The position numbers and the translations under genes were made by a program. A DNA stretch of 64,000 bases from Oscillospiraceae bacterium (GTDB lineage Bacteria > Bacillota > Clostridia > Oscillospirales > Oscillospiraceae), in assembly GCA_020025535.1 (NCBI GenBank), contig JAHHRY010000006.1:1-64000 (forward strand). Reading direction: 5' to 3'. Shown here piece by piece: positions 15,294 to 24,220 of this stretch. The notes under the pieces are model-generated. The model made no database searches, was not told where the DNA came from, and saw nothing but the letters and a program-made list of their open reading frames with translations. The stretch's first letter is position 1. Each line of letters opens with the position of its first letter.

Positions 15294-16670
15294 ATGGGAA
15301 AATACTACAATAAGTTTTTAGGAAAAAATATCGATCTGGCACCGTTGGGAATTGAGCGCCGGGAGGAGAATTCTCCCTATTTCTGCACGCCCAGAGGGGC
15401 GTCCATCATCGGCTGGGCCGGTGTGGACGGCATTCATTACTGCTTTATCCGGGGCTTTGGAGAGATGGTATTTGCCGTCAGTCCCATGGAGGTTGCCCCA
15501 AACTATGTGCGCCCTCTTGCCGGTAGCTTTGAGGACTTCCTGCGGCTGCTGCTTGCCTGCAAGGATTGTAATTTCATGGAGCAGGTATGGCAATGGTCAC
15601 CGGAGGACTTCTCTCAGATGGTTGCGGACAGTACACCGGATCGGGCTGCAGCTGAGACACTGGATCAGATTCAGAAATCCATGAAACTCACCCCCATGGA
15701 GCAGCCCTGGGCCTATATGCGAGAACTTCAGGATGGATTCGACTACAGCAAAATCAGGTACACCGAGGAATTCTACGACCCTGAAATGAACGAAAATGCA
15801 CCTTCACCGGAATGGGCGGTGTATTCCTGTGCCAGGGGCCTGGTGGTGGATTTCTGTATGCGGGTGGAGCTGGAAGAATTCCATCGTTTTTGGGATAAAT
15901 GGAGCGATAAATACGAAGAGCGGCTGAACCAAAGGGAACGGAAGCTGAGCTATCTCGAAAATCCGCTGCACTTTGAGTTTGAACCGGAGGCAACCGTCAA
16001 CGGCAAAGCGCTCAAGCGGCGCAGCGGCAGCGGCATCTGCTACATTCCCGGCGACCCCAGTGAGCCGGAGACCCGGTTCCTTGCAGAGCATTACCATCTG
16101 GCTGAGGACTATGCCTGGTCTGTCTCCCGTGCCTGTTTCCCCTGGAAAAGCGGACGGCGTCCGGAAATCAAATCTCTGGAACTGACCATGGCGCAGGAAC
16201 CTGTGGAAGTTCCCGGAGAGGTATTTGAAGTTTCTTATCCCGGAGAACAGATTGACCTGAAGATCCCTGGAAATCCCTTCACGCTGACTGTGAAGAACTA
16301 TGAGCCGCAGATCCTGGATCCTTCCATGATTTCCCCGGACAACATGGAATATCCCACCTGCTATACCATGCTGACTTACACCCTCACGCCAAAGCCGGAG
16401 GCAGAAAAGCTCTACATTCAGGACCTTTCCGAATGCGACCAGCCCAGGCCAAAGCAAACAGAGCCTGCAGAGTTTAACAGCTGCGAAGCGGCAGCCATTG
16501 CCATCATCGGCGGTGCCGACGGCCCCACGGCTATGATCGTAGGAGCCCCTCAGGCAGATCAGGAATTTGCCGCCTGCTCGGCCCCACATTTTGAACCGGC
16601 TGCGAGAATCCAGTGGTATCCGGTCCTGCGTGTGACGGAGTATGAGCCTTCTACTGTAACCCTGATATAA
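15294..16670 (+). CDS. Unknown protein with a C-terminal IIGGADGPTA motif
   Basis: 458 residues from ATG 15294 (GTG 15285 in frame is also possible). Soluble, no membrane segment. The N-terminal 100 residues (WAGVDGIHYCFIRGFGEMVFAV...) look like a globular domain of the kind found in SUKH/KNR4-like immunity proteins, but this is weak. Near residue 405 it has IAIIGGADGPTAMIVG, a segment otherwise known from the beta subunit of sodium-pumping decarboxylases, here without any membrane context. A diverged stub of its 5' end lies 840 bases upstream. Function unknown. Confidence 0.75.
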   Translation: MGKYYNKFLGKNIDLAPLGIERREENSPYFCTPRGASIIGWAGVDGIHYCFIRGFGEMVFAVSPMEVAPNYVRPLAGSFEDFLRLLLACKDCNFMEQVWQWSPEDFSQMVADSTPDRAAAETLDQIQKSMKLTPMEQPWAYMRELQDGFDYSKIRYTEEFYDPEMNENAPSPEWAVYSCARGLVVDFCMRVELEEFHRFWDKWSDKYEERLNQRERKLSYLENPLHFEFEPEATVNGKALKRRSGSGICYIPGDPSEPETRFLAEHYHLAEDYAWSVSRACFPWKSGRRPEIKSLELTMAQEPVEVPGEVFEVSYPGEQIDLKIPGNPFTLTVKNYEPQILDPSMISPDNMEYPTCYTMLTYTLTPKPEAEKLYIQDLSECDQPRPKQTEPAEFNSCEAAAIAIIGGADGPTAMIVGAPQADQEFAACSAPHFEPAARIQWYPVLRVTEYEPSTVTLI

Positions 16671-16675
16671 ACAAA

Positions 16676-16710
16676 GCCGCTGCACCGAAACAGGTGCAGC
16701 GGCTGTTTTA
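16676..16710 (+). terminator. Terminator after the 15294 gene
   Basis: An 11-bp perfect stem (16676-16686 with 16693-16703) is followed by TGTTTTATTT. Confidence 0.88.
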
Positions 16711-16732
16711 TTTGGATTGTGATTTAGAATGT

Positions 16733-16927
16733 TTACCAGTTATCATCGTCGTCATCCTGCCAAAAGGACTGTTCCTCTTCCTCCTCACGCTGACGCTCTT
16801 CTTCCTCTTCCTGACGGTACTCGCTGTCGTCCCAGTTGTAAACATATTCGCCCTGGTCAACGCTGTAGCCGTCTTCATCGATCCACTCGTAATCACCAGA
16901 GTCGTAATTCAAACAATATTTCGGCAT
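16733..16927 (-). CDS. Small highly acidic protein downstream of RNase III
   Basis: 64 residues: a Tyr/Asp-rich first half (YDSGDYEWIDEDGYS) and a second half almost entirely Glu, Arg, Gln and Asp. AAAAGGGTC lies eight bases upstream of ATG 16927. It starts 12 bases after the RNase III gene ends on the same strand, so it is the second gene of that operon. No family is recognised. The charge pattern could mimic nucleic acid; no evidence beyond composition and position. Confidence 0.6.
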   Translation of the reverse strand: MPKYCLNYDSGDYEWIDEDGYSVDQGEYVYNWDDSEYRQEEEEERQREEEEEQSFWQDDDDDNW

Positions 16928-16939
16928 GATCTGACCCTT

Positions 16940-17986
16940 TTATTCAAGCACCATTAGCAGCATTCCGAATGCTGCTGATTTTTTTGCTTCCTTTTTGGAA
17001 GAAGCTTCAGCCCAATAATAGTCCTCATATTCCGCAATATGGCATTCACAATACCAGATCGGATTTCCATCCGCATCATATTGTTGTTTAAAATTGTAAG
17101 TAGGAATTGAAAAATAATCTCGCCGTGCAAGGGTTTCCAGTTGATTGATCGCATCTGCCTTATTGGGATTTTCAATCTCCGTTTTTATGGAGCCCAGTTT
17201 GCCTTTTTGTCTGAGATAGTCATATGCAACCTTACAAACAGCTTTTCTGGCCTCACTTTTAGATGCGCCGAAGCCTCTGAAAATTGGCTCATTATCGTGA
17301 ATTTTCAAAAGGCAAGAAAAATTCATTTTGCATACATCATTAAATGGAATATCATGTTGAGATACCCCGTCAAAAGGCAAATACCAAGAAGTCTGATAGC
17401 TGAATTTTTTGCTGTAATAAAGGGGGACATGAGGCGGATTAAATTTCGCAACCCAGTTTTGAATAAGGGCAACATAATTTTCGTCTCCATTTTCAGCAAG
17501 CTCAGTTTCGGGATCCAGCATAAAATGTAAAACTGTACGAATTTCTTCAAAGTTCCACTTTGAATCCAGGGCAACCGCACCGATTATGGCCTCGAACAAA
17601 TCCTCTTTTACGGATTGCTGCTCATTAACGCAGTTTTGAATGTCGCCAGACCCCATCAATAAATACTGTGAAAAATCCAGAATATCAATACGATGTGCAA
17701 GCATTTTCTTTTCTACTAACCGACGTTTCAAGTCAGTTAATTCGCCTTCAGATAAATCAGAATGGAATTCATCACATTCATCGGACATAAAACCGTAAGT
17801 TTCTGTCAGATATTGTACAACAGCAATGTCCAGGACTTTGTCTCCAATAAACTCCAACACCTCATTATCTTCACCGCCATTTTCTTCTGCATAGGATCTG
17901 CGGATAAATGCTTGATGCAGCAGGTCCGGATTATTGAATGGATAGCCGATCTGATCTTGAATGAACGTAAGCTCTCTGTCTGTCAT
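16940..17986 (-). CDS. RNase III-family protein with two dsRNA-binding domains
   Basis: 348 residues. The RNase III domain (about 5-165) has NEVLEFIGD (E42, E45, D49) and KEDLFEAIIGA (D129, E132), so the catalytic acids are present. Two dsRNA-binding segments follow, the first ending GFGASKSEARKAV (about 170-260) and the second WYCECHIA...ASSKKEAKKSAA (about 277-347). Ordinary bacterial RNase III has one such domain and about 230 residues, so this is a second, larger type. ATG 17986 is nine bases after AGAAAGGTG; an earlier in-frame Met lies in the leader. It cleaves double-stranded RNA; the target is unknown. Confidence 0.85.
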   Translation of the reverse strand: MTDRELTFIQDQIGYPFNNPDLLHQAFIRRSYAEENGGEDNEVLEFIGDKVLDIAVVQYLTETYGFMSDECDEFHSDLSEGELTDLKRRLVEKKMLAHRIDILDFSQYLLMGSGDIQNCVNEQQSVKEDLFEAIIGAVALDSKWNFEEIRTVLHFMLDPETELAENGDENYVALIQNWVAKFNPPHVPLYYSKKFSYQTSWYLPFDGVSQHDIPFNDVCKMNFSCLLKIHDNEPIFRGFGASKSEARKAVCKVAYDYLRQKGKLGSIKTEIENPNKADAINQLETLARRDYFSIPTYNFKQQYDADGNPIWYCECHIAEYEDYYWAEASSKKEAKKSAAFGMLLMVLE

Positions 17987-18030
17987 AATAAAAAACACCT
18001 TTCTGTTATTTCTACAAAAAGGCATAAAAA

Positions 18031-18088
18031 TGTCTGACAGAAACACTCCCCCTGATCAGTTACAGCGGAAGTATCACACAGTCAGACA
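18031..18088 (-). repeat. Inverted repeat in the RNase III leader
   Basis: TGTCTGAC (18031-18038) and GTCAGACA (18081-18088) form an 8-bp stem with a 42-base loop; on the minus strand the second arm is followed by TTTTTA. It lies in the ~210-nt leader between the promoter and the RNase III start. It could be an attenuator, or a self-cleavage site as known for E. coli rnc. Confidence 0.4.
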
Positions 18089-18206
18089 AAACAGATTAAA
18101 TTTAATTCTTTGTTCTCCCTTGTTTACTCAGGTCCACTTGCATAGACGGGAATAAACACCTAAAAACAATGTCTCAAATTTAAAGGGTCATGCCTTTTCT
18201 GTTGTT

Positions 18207-18235
18207 ATCGTAACACTTGTGCATATTGAAGTCAA
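18207..18235 (-). promoter_or_regulatory. Promoter of the RNase III operon
   Basis: On the minus strand TTGACT (18230-18235) and TACGAT (18207-18212) are separated by 17 bases. Transcription would start near 18200, giving a leader of about 210 nt. Confidence 0.65.
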
Positions 18236-18299
18236 GAGGACTTTTTAAGTTATGTACTCTGCTTTATTGCATCACCAGTCAATTAGCTTTTGTAAACTC

Positions 18300-18327
18300 A
18301 GGACCACAGGAAACTTCCTGTGGTCCT
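18300..18327. repeat. Perfect 13-bp inverted repeat
   Basis: AGGACCACAGGAA and its exact complement are separated by only AC, between the RNase III promoter and a small membrane-peptide gene. Neither side has a clear T-run. It could be a weak terminator or a protein-binding site; otherwise the stretch 18236-18415 holds nothing visible. Confidence 0.5.
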
Positions 18328-18415
18328 GACTGATATAAGAAATTGTTCGGGTATACTTATCTTCTTCGTTTGCTCACATTTGTATATATGGTATCACTCA
18401 TTGTAAATGATGAAA

Positions 18416-18520
18416 TCAGTGGTACATGAAGGACAGGAGGTTTAATAGCAATCGGAAAAACGAGATAATTGCCAGCACAAGACCGAGGGCCAGATTAAGC
18501 AGGAATTTGAATATCTTCAT
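18416..18520 (-). CDS. Small hydrophobic membrane peptide
   Basis: 34 residues (MKIFKFLLNLALGLVLAII... ends FMYH), essentially one transmembrane helix with a basic N terminus. GGGGAGG lies about seven bases upstream of ATG 18520, which is why it is called. It follows the large activase-like gene on the same strand after 277 bases. Function unknown. The interval 18521-18797 has an open minus-strand frame with a Cys cluster (CTVQCIEC) but no good start codon. Confidence 0.45.
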   Translation of the reverse strand: MKIFKFLLNLALGLVLAIISFFRLLLNLLSFMYH

Positions 18521-18797
18521 CTTTCTTCCTCCCCTAAGTACTTGAGCTGGGCTTGGACTTCCGTCTGCAGCTGCATGCCGGCAGCGAAGGCAAAACCGAA
18601 GGAAGACTCGCATTCGATGCACTGGACGGTGCAGATCTTGAAAGACTTTGATCCGGGGCAGCCTGATTCTCCGGACTGCAATGCCCCTGACACTCTGCCC
18701 GTCTTCGGTGATGACCCGTTCCGTGCCCCATGGCAGGAGCGGGTGAATCCCGGAAAGCCATATGCCGATTTCTCTGAATGAACCGGCCGGACGATAT

Positions 18798-21700
18798 TTA
18801 CAATACCGCCTGAGCGTCCGCAGGGCAGCTGCCGTTTTCTGCAGCAGAAAGCAACAGCTTAATACGGTTGAGCTGATTGACCTCGCTGGCGCTGGAATCG
18901 TAATCAATGGCTGCGATGTTGGCGCCGGGGTAAGCCTGTTTCAGCGCCTTGATGACACCCTTTCCCACCACATGGTTGGGAAGGCAGGCAAAGGGCTGGA
19001 TGCAGACAATATTGGGGACTCCGGAGGTAATCAATTCGGCCATTTCTCCTGCAAGGAACCATCCTTCTCCGTATTGGTTTCCCATGGAAAGGAAGGGCTT
19101 TGTCATTTCCGCAATGCTTTCGATGGGCAGAGGTGCTTCAAAGCGTTTGCTGCGCTTCAGCGCATCCAAGGCAGGCTTGCGGATTTTCTGAATCAGATGA
19201 ATTCCTGCGTTGCAAGCCATGGCAGCCGCCTTTTTCGTTCCCAGAAATTCTGCCTTATAATTGCTGTTATAAAGACAGTAGTTCATAAAGTCCATCAGAT
19301 CCGGCACAACCGCTTCCGCACCTTCCCGCTCCAGCAGCTCCACCAGGTGATTATTGGCAAGAGGCATATATTTAACCAGAATTTCACCGACAACGCCCAC
19401 TCTGGGCTTTTTCACGGACTCATCCAGCGGCAGTTCATCGAAATCCTGCACAATCTGCCTGCAGTTCTTTTTGTAGTCGGTAAGGCTGTGCTTTCCGGTC
19501 AGGGAAGCGATACACCGCTCCTTCCATTTCCGATGCAGCGCATTTGCTGCACCGGGCGTTTTTTCATAGGGTCTTACCCGGTACAGACACCGCATCAGCA
19601 AATCGCCGTAGACAACCGACTGAATGGCATCTGCTGCAAGACCGGCAGAAATTGCAAATCCGGAATTTCGCTCCATACCGTTTATGTTCAGAGATACCAC
19701 GGGAATCTGGGAAAGTCCCGCTTTATCCAGCGCTCTTCGGATGAAAGCAATGTAATTGCTGGCACGGCAGCAGCCGCCTGTCTGGGACATTACGATGGCA
19801 AGACGGTTCACATCGTATTTTCCGGACAGCACTGCCTGCATGATCTGACCCACCACGGTAATAGAGGGAAAACAGGCGTCGTTGTTGACGTACTGCAGTC
19901 CTACATCAATGGCACTCCGGTTGTCGTTGCCCAGCACCTCCACATGATAGCCGTGTGCCTGAAGCACAGGGGACAGAATATCGAAATGGATGGGGCTCAT
20001 CTGCGGGGCCAGAATTGTGTAGCCCTGCTGCTTCATCTCTTTGGTAAATTCAGAACGTACATATACCTGAGAAACGGATTTGAGCTGCACGTCCTTTTCT
20101 CTGCGCTTTTCCATGGCTGCAAGCAGACTCCGGATCCGGATTCGGACGGCTCCCAGGTTGTTGACTTCATCGATCTTGATAAGGGTGTAGAGCTTGTTGC
20201 TCTTTTCCAGAATCTCGCTGACCTGATCGGAAGTAACCGCATCCAGACCGCAGCCGAAGGAGGTCAGCTGAATCAGCTCCAGATCGTTTCTGCGGGCAAC
20301 AAATTCCGCAGCATTGTAGAGTCTCGAATGATATACCCACTGATCCACCACACGAAGAGGACGGTCCGGGTTTGCTTCCACCGGAAGACTGTCCTCGGTA
20401 AAGACGGTGAGCCCGTAGGAAGCAATCATCTCCGGAATACCATGGTTGATTTCCGGGTCGATGTGATAGGGCCTGCCCGCAAGGACGATGCCGCAGCCGC
20501 CGGAAGCCTCCATTTCTTTCAGCAGGCGGGTGCCTTCGGCACGGATATCGGCCTTTGCCTGCAGCTGCTCCTGCCATGCTTTGTGCACGGCGTTTCTTAC
20601 CGGCCCTTCCGGAATGTTCCACTCCTCCTGCGCCGTTTTTACCAGACGGTCAGCCGCCGTTTTTTCGCTGGTAAAGGCGATAAACGGACGGATATAGTGG
20701 ACATTTCCGTCGGAAATATCCTCCACATTGTTTTTGATGTTTTCCGCGTAGGAAATGACAATGGGACAGTTGTAGTGATTCTGTGCCTGCTTTGTCTCCT
20801 GATGCTCGTAGAACACGCAGGGATGGAAAATATTCCGGATTCCCTGATTGATCAGCCACTGTGCCTGTCCGTGCGCCAGTTTGGCGGGGTAGCATTCCGA
20901 CTCGGAGGGAATGGACTCCATGCCCAGCTGATAGATGCTTCGCTTTGCAAAGGGCGACAGAACCACACGGAATCCCAGCTCCCGGAAGAAGGTTGCCCAG
21001 AACGGATAGTTTTCGTACATATTCAGCACTCTCGGAATGCCGATCACGCCATGGGTGGCTTCCGCTTCCGTCAGCGGCGGATAGGCTTCAAAGATCCGGT
21101 TTCGCTTATATTCCATCATGTTGGGGGCACGGGTACCGGCACTCATGTTTCCGGCGCCCCTCTCGCAGCGGTTTCCGCTGACATGGCGGCGGCCGCCGGG
21201 AAAGGTATTGATGGTCAGCATACAATGATTCGTGCAGCCTTTGCAGCGGGTGCTTTTGGATGTGTAGGTAAGTCCGCTGACTTCCTCAAGGGGCAGCATG
21301 GTGCTTCTGTGGGTGCAGTCGTGGGATCTGGCGACCAGAGCGGCACCGAAGGCGCCCATCAGACCGGAGATGTCCGGACAGATCACATCCACGCCTGTAA
21401 TTTTCTCAAAGGCCCGGAGAACTGCCTGGTTATGGAAGGTTCCGCCCTGTACGACGATATGCTGACCCAGATCCTTGGGAGATGCCAGCTTGATTACCTT
21501 GTAAAGGGCGTTCTTGATGACGGAATAGGCAAGACCGGCAGAAATATCGGAGACAGAGGCGCCTTCCTTCTGAGCCTGCTTGACATTGGAATTCATAAAG
21601 ACCGTACACCGGGTACCCAGATCCACAGGTGCTTTGGCAAAAAGAGCCTGCTCTGCGAAGGTTTCGGCGGTGTAGCCCAGAGAGGCTGCGAAATTCTCGA

Positions 21701-23066
21701 TAAAGGAGCCGCAGCCGGAAGAACAGGCTTCGTTCAGCAGGATGGTATCCACGGTTCCGTTTTTCAGCTTGATGCATTTCATATCCTGTCCGCCGATATC
21801 CAGAACACAGTCTACGACCGGGTCGAAGAAGGTTGCCGCCGTACAGTGGGCGATGGTTTCCACAACGCCCTCGTCCAGTGCAAATGCGGATTTCAGCAGG
21901 GATTCACCGTAACCGGTGGAACAGGTACGGGCGATGTGAGCGGTATCCGGGATTACCGTGCTCAGCTGCTGCAGGGCATCCATGGCTGTTTTAATGGGAT
22001 CCGCATGATTTCCGGTATAGTAGGAAAAGAGAAGCTTTCCGTCCTCGCTGATCAGTGCAATTTTCGTTGTGGTGGAACCGGCGTCAATGCCAAGGTAGCA
22101 GTTTCCGCTGTAGGAGGACAGTTCTTCTTTCTCCACCACGTTCCGGCTGTGGCGCTGACGGAATGCGTCATATTCTTCCTGATCTCTGAAAAGAGGCTGG
22201 AGTCTGGGCATTTCATAGCAGATTTTTACGCCTGCGCCCAGTTTTTCTATTAGCTCCTCGGAAGAAAAAACCTCTGTCTGGGTTGCTTCCAGAGCGGCTC
22301 CCAGAGCTGCAAACAGGTGGGAGTTTTCCGGGGTTACCGTGTTTTCCGGGGTCAGATGCAGGGTACGGACAAACGCTTTTTCCAGCTCCGGCAGGAAATG
22401 AAGAGGTCCGCCCAGAAAAGCAACGCAGCCCCGAATGGGCTTTCCGCAGGCAAGGCCGGAAATCGTCTGATTGACCACCGCCTGAAAAATAGAAGCCGCC
22501 AGATCTGCTTTGGTAGCGCCCTCGTTGATGAGGGGCTGAATGTCTGTTTTGGCAAACACACCGCACCGGGCGGCAATGGGATAGATCTGCTGATAGTCTC
22601 TGGCTGCTTCGTTCAGGCCTGCCGCATCGGTCTGCAGCAGATCAGCCATCTGGTCGATAAATGATCCGGTGCCGCCGGCACATACGCCGTTCATGCGTTC
22701 GTCCAGACCATCCCGGAAATAAATGATTTTGGCATCCTCGCCGCCCAGCTCCACGGCAACATCGGTCTGCGGTGCTGTAAACCGCAGAGCGGATGCAACC
22801 GCCACTACCTCCTGCTGGAAGGGAATGCCCATGGCTTTTCCCAGATTGATGGAGCCGGAGCCGGTAATTTTGGCTTTCATGTGAAAGCTTCCCAGCTTGT
22901 TCTGTGCCTCACAGAGCAGCTCCTTCAGTACATCCTGAGTATGTGCATGGTGCCGCCGATATTCGCCATAGACTATTTGGTGATTCTGATCGAGAATCAC
23001 CAGTTTCACAGTGGTAGAGCCGATATCGATGCCACCGTAGAATAGATTTTCAAGTGAACTGCTCAT
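18798..23066 (-). CDS. 2-hydroxyacyl-CoA dehydratase activase-like multidomain protein
   Basis: 1422 residues. Two tandem BadF/BadG/BcrA-type ATPase domains are visible: GIDIGSTTVK (12-21) with CAGGTGSFIDQMA, and GIDAGSTTTK (about 325) with ACSSGCGSFIENFA. A CoA-activase DUF2229-like region follows (CKGCTNHCML, CYPAKLAHGQ), then a C-terminal part resembling the HgdB-type dehydratase subunit with further Cys. Such proteins hold an iron-sulfur cluster and use ATP to drive low-potential electron transfer; the exact substrate of these fused forms is unknown. ATG 23066 has AAGGAG six bases upstream; the longer upstream frame lacks a start signal. Typical length for the family. Confidence 0.88.
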   Translation of the reverse strand: MSSSLENLFYGGIDIGSTTVKLVILDQNHQIVYGEYRRHHAHTQDVLKELLCEAQNKLGSFHMKAKITGSGSINLGKAMGIPFQQEVVAVASALRFTAPQTDVAVELGGEDAKIIYFRDGLDERMNGVCAGGTGSFIDQMADLLQTDAAGLNEAARDYQQIYPIAARCGVFAKTDIQPLINEGATKADLAASIFQAVVNQTISGLACGKPIRGCVAFLGGPLHFLPELEKAFVRTLHLTPENTVTPENSHLFAALGAALEATQTEVFSSEELIEKLGAGVKICYEMPRLQPLFRDQEEYDAFRQRHSRNVVEKEELSSYSGNCYLGIDAGSTTTKIALISEDGKLLFSYYTGNHADPIKTAMDALQQLSTVIPDTAHIARTCSTGYGESLLKSAFALDEGVVETIAHCTAATFFDPVVDCVLDIGGQDMKCIKLKNGTVDTILLNEACSSGCGSFIENFAASLGYTAETFAEQALFAKAPVDLGTRCTVFMNSNVKQAQKEGASVSDISAGLAYSVIKNALYKVIKLASPKDLGQHIVVQGGTFHNQAVLRAFEKITGVDVICPDISGLMGAFGAALVARSHDCTHRSTMLPLEEVSGLTYTSKSTRCKGCTNHCMLTINTFPGGRRHVSGNRCERGAGNMSAGTRAPNMMEYKRNRIFEAYPPLTEAEATHGVIGIPRVLNMYENYPFWATFFRELGFRVVLSPFAKRSIYQLGMESIPSESECYPAKLAHGQAQWLINQGIRNIFHPCVFYEHQETKQAQNHYNCPIVISYAENIKNNVEDISDGNVHYIRPFIAFTSEKTAADRLVKTAQEEWNIPEGPVRNAVHKAWQEQLQAKADIRAEGTRLLKEMEASGGCGIVLAGRPYHIDPEINHGIPEMIASYGLTVFTEDSLPVEANPDRPLRVVDQWVYHSRLYNAAEFVARRNDLELIQLTSFGCGLDAVTSDQVSEILEKSNKLYTLIKIDEVNNLGAVRIRIRSLLAAMEKRREKDVQLKSVSQVYVRSEFTKEMKQQGYTILAPQMSPIHFDILSPVLQAHGYHVEVLGNDNRSAIDVGLQYVNNDACFPSITVVGQIMQAVLSGKYDVNRLAIVMSQTGGCCRASNYIAFIRRALDKAGLSQIPVVSLNINGMERNSGFAISAGLAADAIQSVVYGDLLMRCLYRVRPYEKTPGAANALHRKWKERCIASLTGKHSLTDYKKNCRQIVQDFDELPLDESVKKPRVGVVGEILVKYMPLANNHLVELLEREGAEAVVPDLMDFMNYCLYNSNYKAEFLGTKKAAAMACNAGIHLIQKIRKPALDALKRSKRFEAPLPIESIAEMTKPFLSMGNQYGEGWFLAGEMAELITSGVPNIVCIQPFACLPNHVVGKGVIKALKQAYPGANIAAIDYDSSASEVNQLNRIKLLLSAAENGSCPADAQAVL

Positions 23067-24147
23067 ATGTATCTCCTTCACGTTATTGCTGCAAAGAAAG
23101 CGCCGCTTCTGTAAACAGAGAAAACCCATGCTTTCTGATTGGTTCTGCGGCCCTGTAAGTTTTCTGTTATTTCTTTCGGGACCCCGCCGGCGGATGCTCA
23201 GACCGGGAAAGAGAAACGGTATGTTTCGCCTTTTCCCAATCGGTTTCCCGGATGCGGCACCTGCAGTTTCACATTCTGCAATGAACCGGCTTCCTTTGGC
23301 AGACTTTTGTGTCTTTGCGGTCAGCCGGGCAGAGCGGCGGGCATCCGTCGGGAACACGCCGAAGAATATGCCGACAATAAAAGAAAATGCCCGATTCCGA
23401 GACAGCCGCTGCAGTGCTTTCAGGATACACGGATGCACCGGATGGTCATAAATACCCCGATGCCCTCTGCCTGCATCTGCCGCACCCGGCTGTATAGTTT
23501 AAGCATTCTCCATGGTATGTACTTTTTCAAATATACTGTGAGGATACCCCAGACTACCAAACTTTTCAATAGGCAAAAACGGGTATTTGTCTGAAATCTC
23601 TGCAAAACACCTGCGAATACAATAAATATGGCATTTCAGGAAAAATGCCCGCTGACCGTACGCCGGAAATCGGGCAGGCGGTATCGGGTTTGCAGAGCTG
23701 AAAGAAATCGTCCGATCAAAGAAAGGAAGTGCAACCGGAGCGCCTGCACTTCACATATCGCGTCGCAGCGGCCGGGGCGAAGAGGGGATAAACGGTCTGC
23801 CTGACTTTAGAATTGTTTCTGCGGAACCGGCTGAAAAAGAATCAGAATGGTTCCGGCGGCATTTTCGCCGGTGTCAGCCGGCATCGCAGGGAAACCGCTG
23901 CAATCATACAAAATCAGTATACACCCTTTGGCAAGCTTTATCCAGAGGATCTGATGTTATTTGACTGTTTTCGGCATGGCTGTGAAGCCATAATACCGGT
24001 TATTTCAGCGTTTTTTCCCACTATGCGCTCCTTTTGGAAAATGTTCACCCCGTTTGAAAATTTCCTGTGCCGGACGGATTGGCAACAGCTTACACACCGG
24101 CAAAGGCAGCTGCGTGCAGGGATTGCACACGCAGAGAAAGAATGATA
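23067..24147. other. Gene-free stretch upstream of the activase-like gene
   Basis: About 1.1 kb with no convincing gene; open frames lack ribosome sites and recognisable motifs. A candidate minus-strand promoter is TTGAAA (23564-23569) 17 bases from TATCCT (23541-23546), which would give the activase-like gene a leader of about 470 nt. The rest looks like G/C-rich filler, possibly eroded coding DNA. Confidence 0.5.
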
Positions 24148-24187
24148 CAAAAGCCGCCGTTTTCACAAGGAAAACGGCGGCTTTTTG
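24148..24187 (-). terminator. Terminator of the ABC transporter gene (possibly two-way)
   Basis: A 14-bp perfect stem (24151-24164 with 24170-24183) flanked by A-run on the left and TTTTT on the right, so it can stop transcription from either side. It lies 34 bases beyond the stop of the transporter gene. Confidence 0.85.
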
Positions 24188-24220
24188 AAACAGTTCGGCA
24201 ATCGGGAAACCGGCTGCCTT

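Noticed and set aside
15294..16670. Calling the protein a sodium-pumping decarboxylase beta subunit from its IIGGADGPTA motif
   Set aside because: It has no membrane helices and shares only this short segment.
18762..22253. An 1163-codon plus-strand frame over the activase-like gene
   Set aside because: It is the complement of a well-conserved protein on the other strand; its composition (many His, Gln, Gly) is that of antisense reading.
23086..23600. Several open frames upstream of the activase-like gene on both strands
   Set aside because: No ribosome sites, no recognisable domains and mutually overlapping; treated as non-coding.
23813..24145. A 110-codon plus-strand frame
   Set aside because: No start signal and no recognisable content; ends close to a terminator that belongs to the neighbour.
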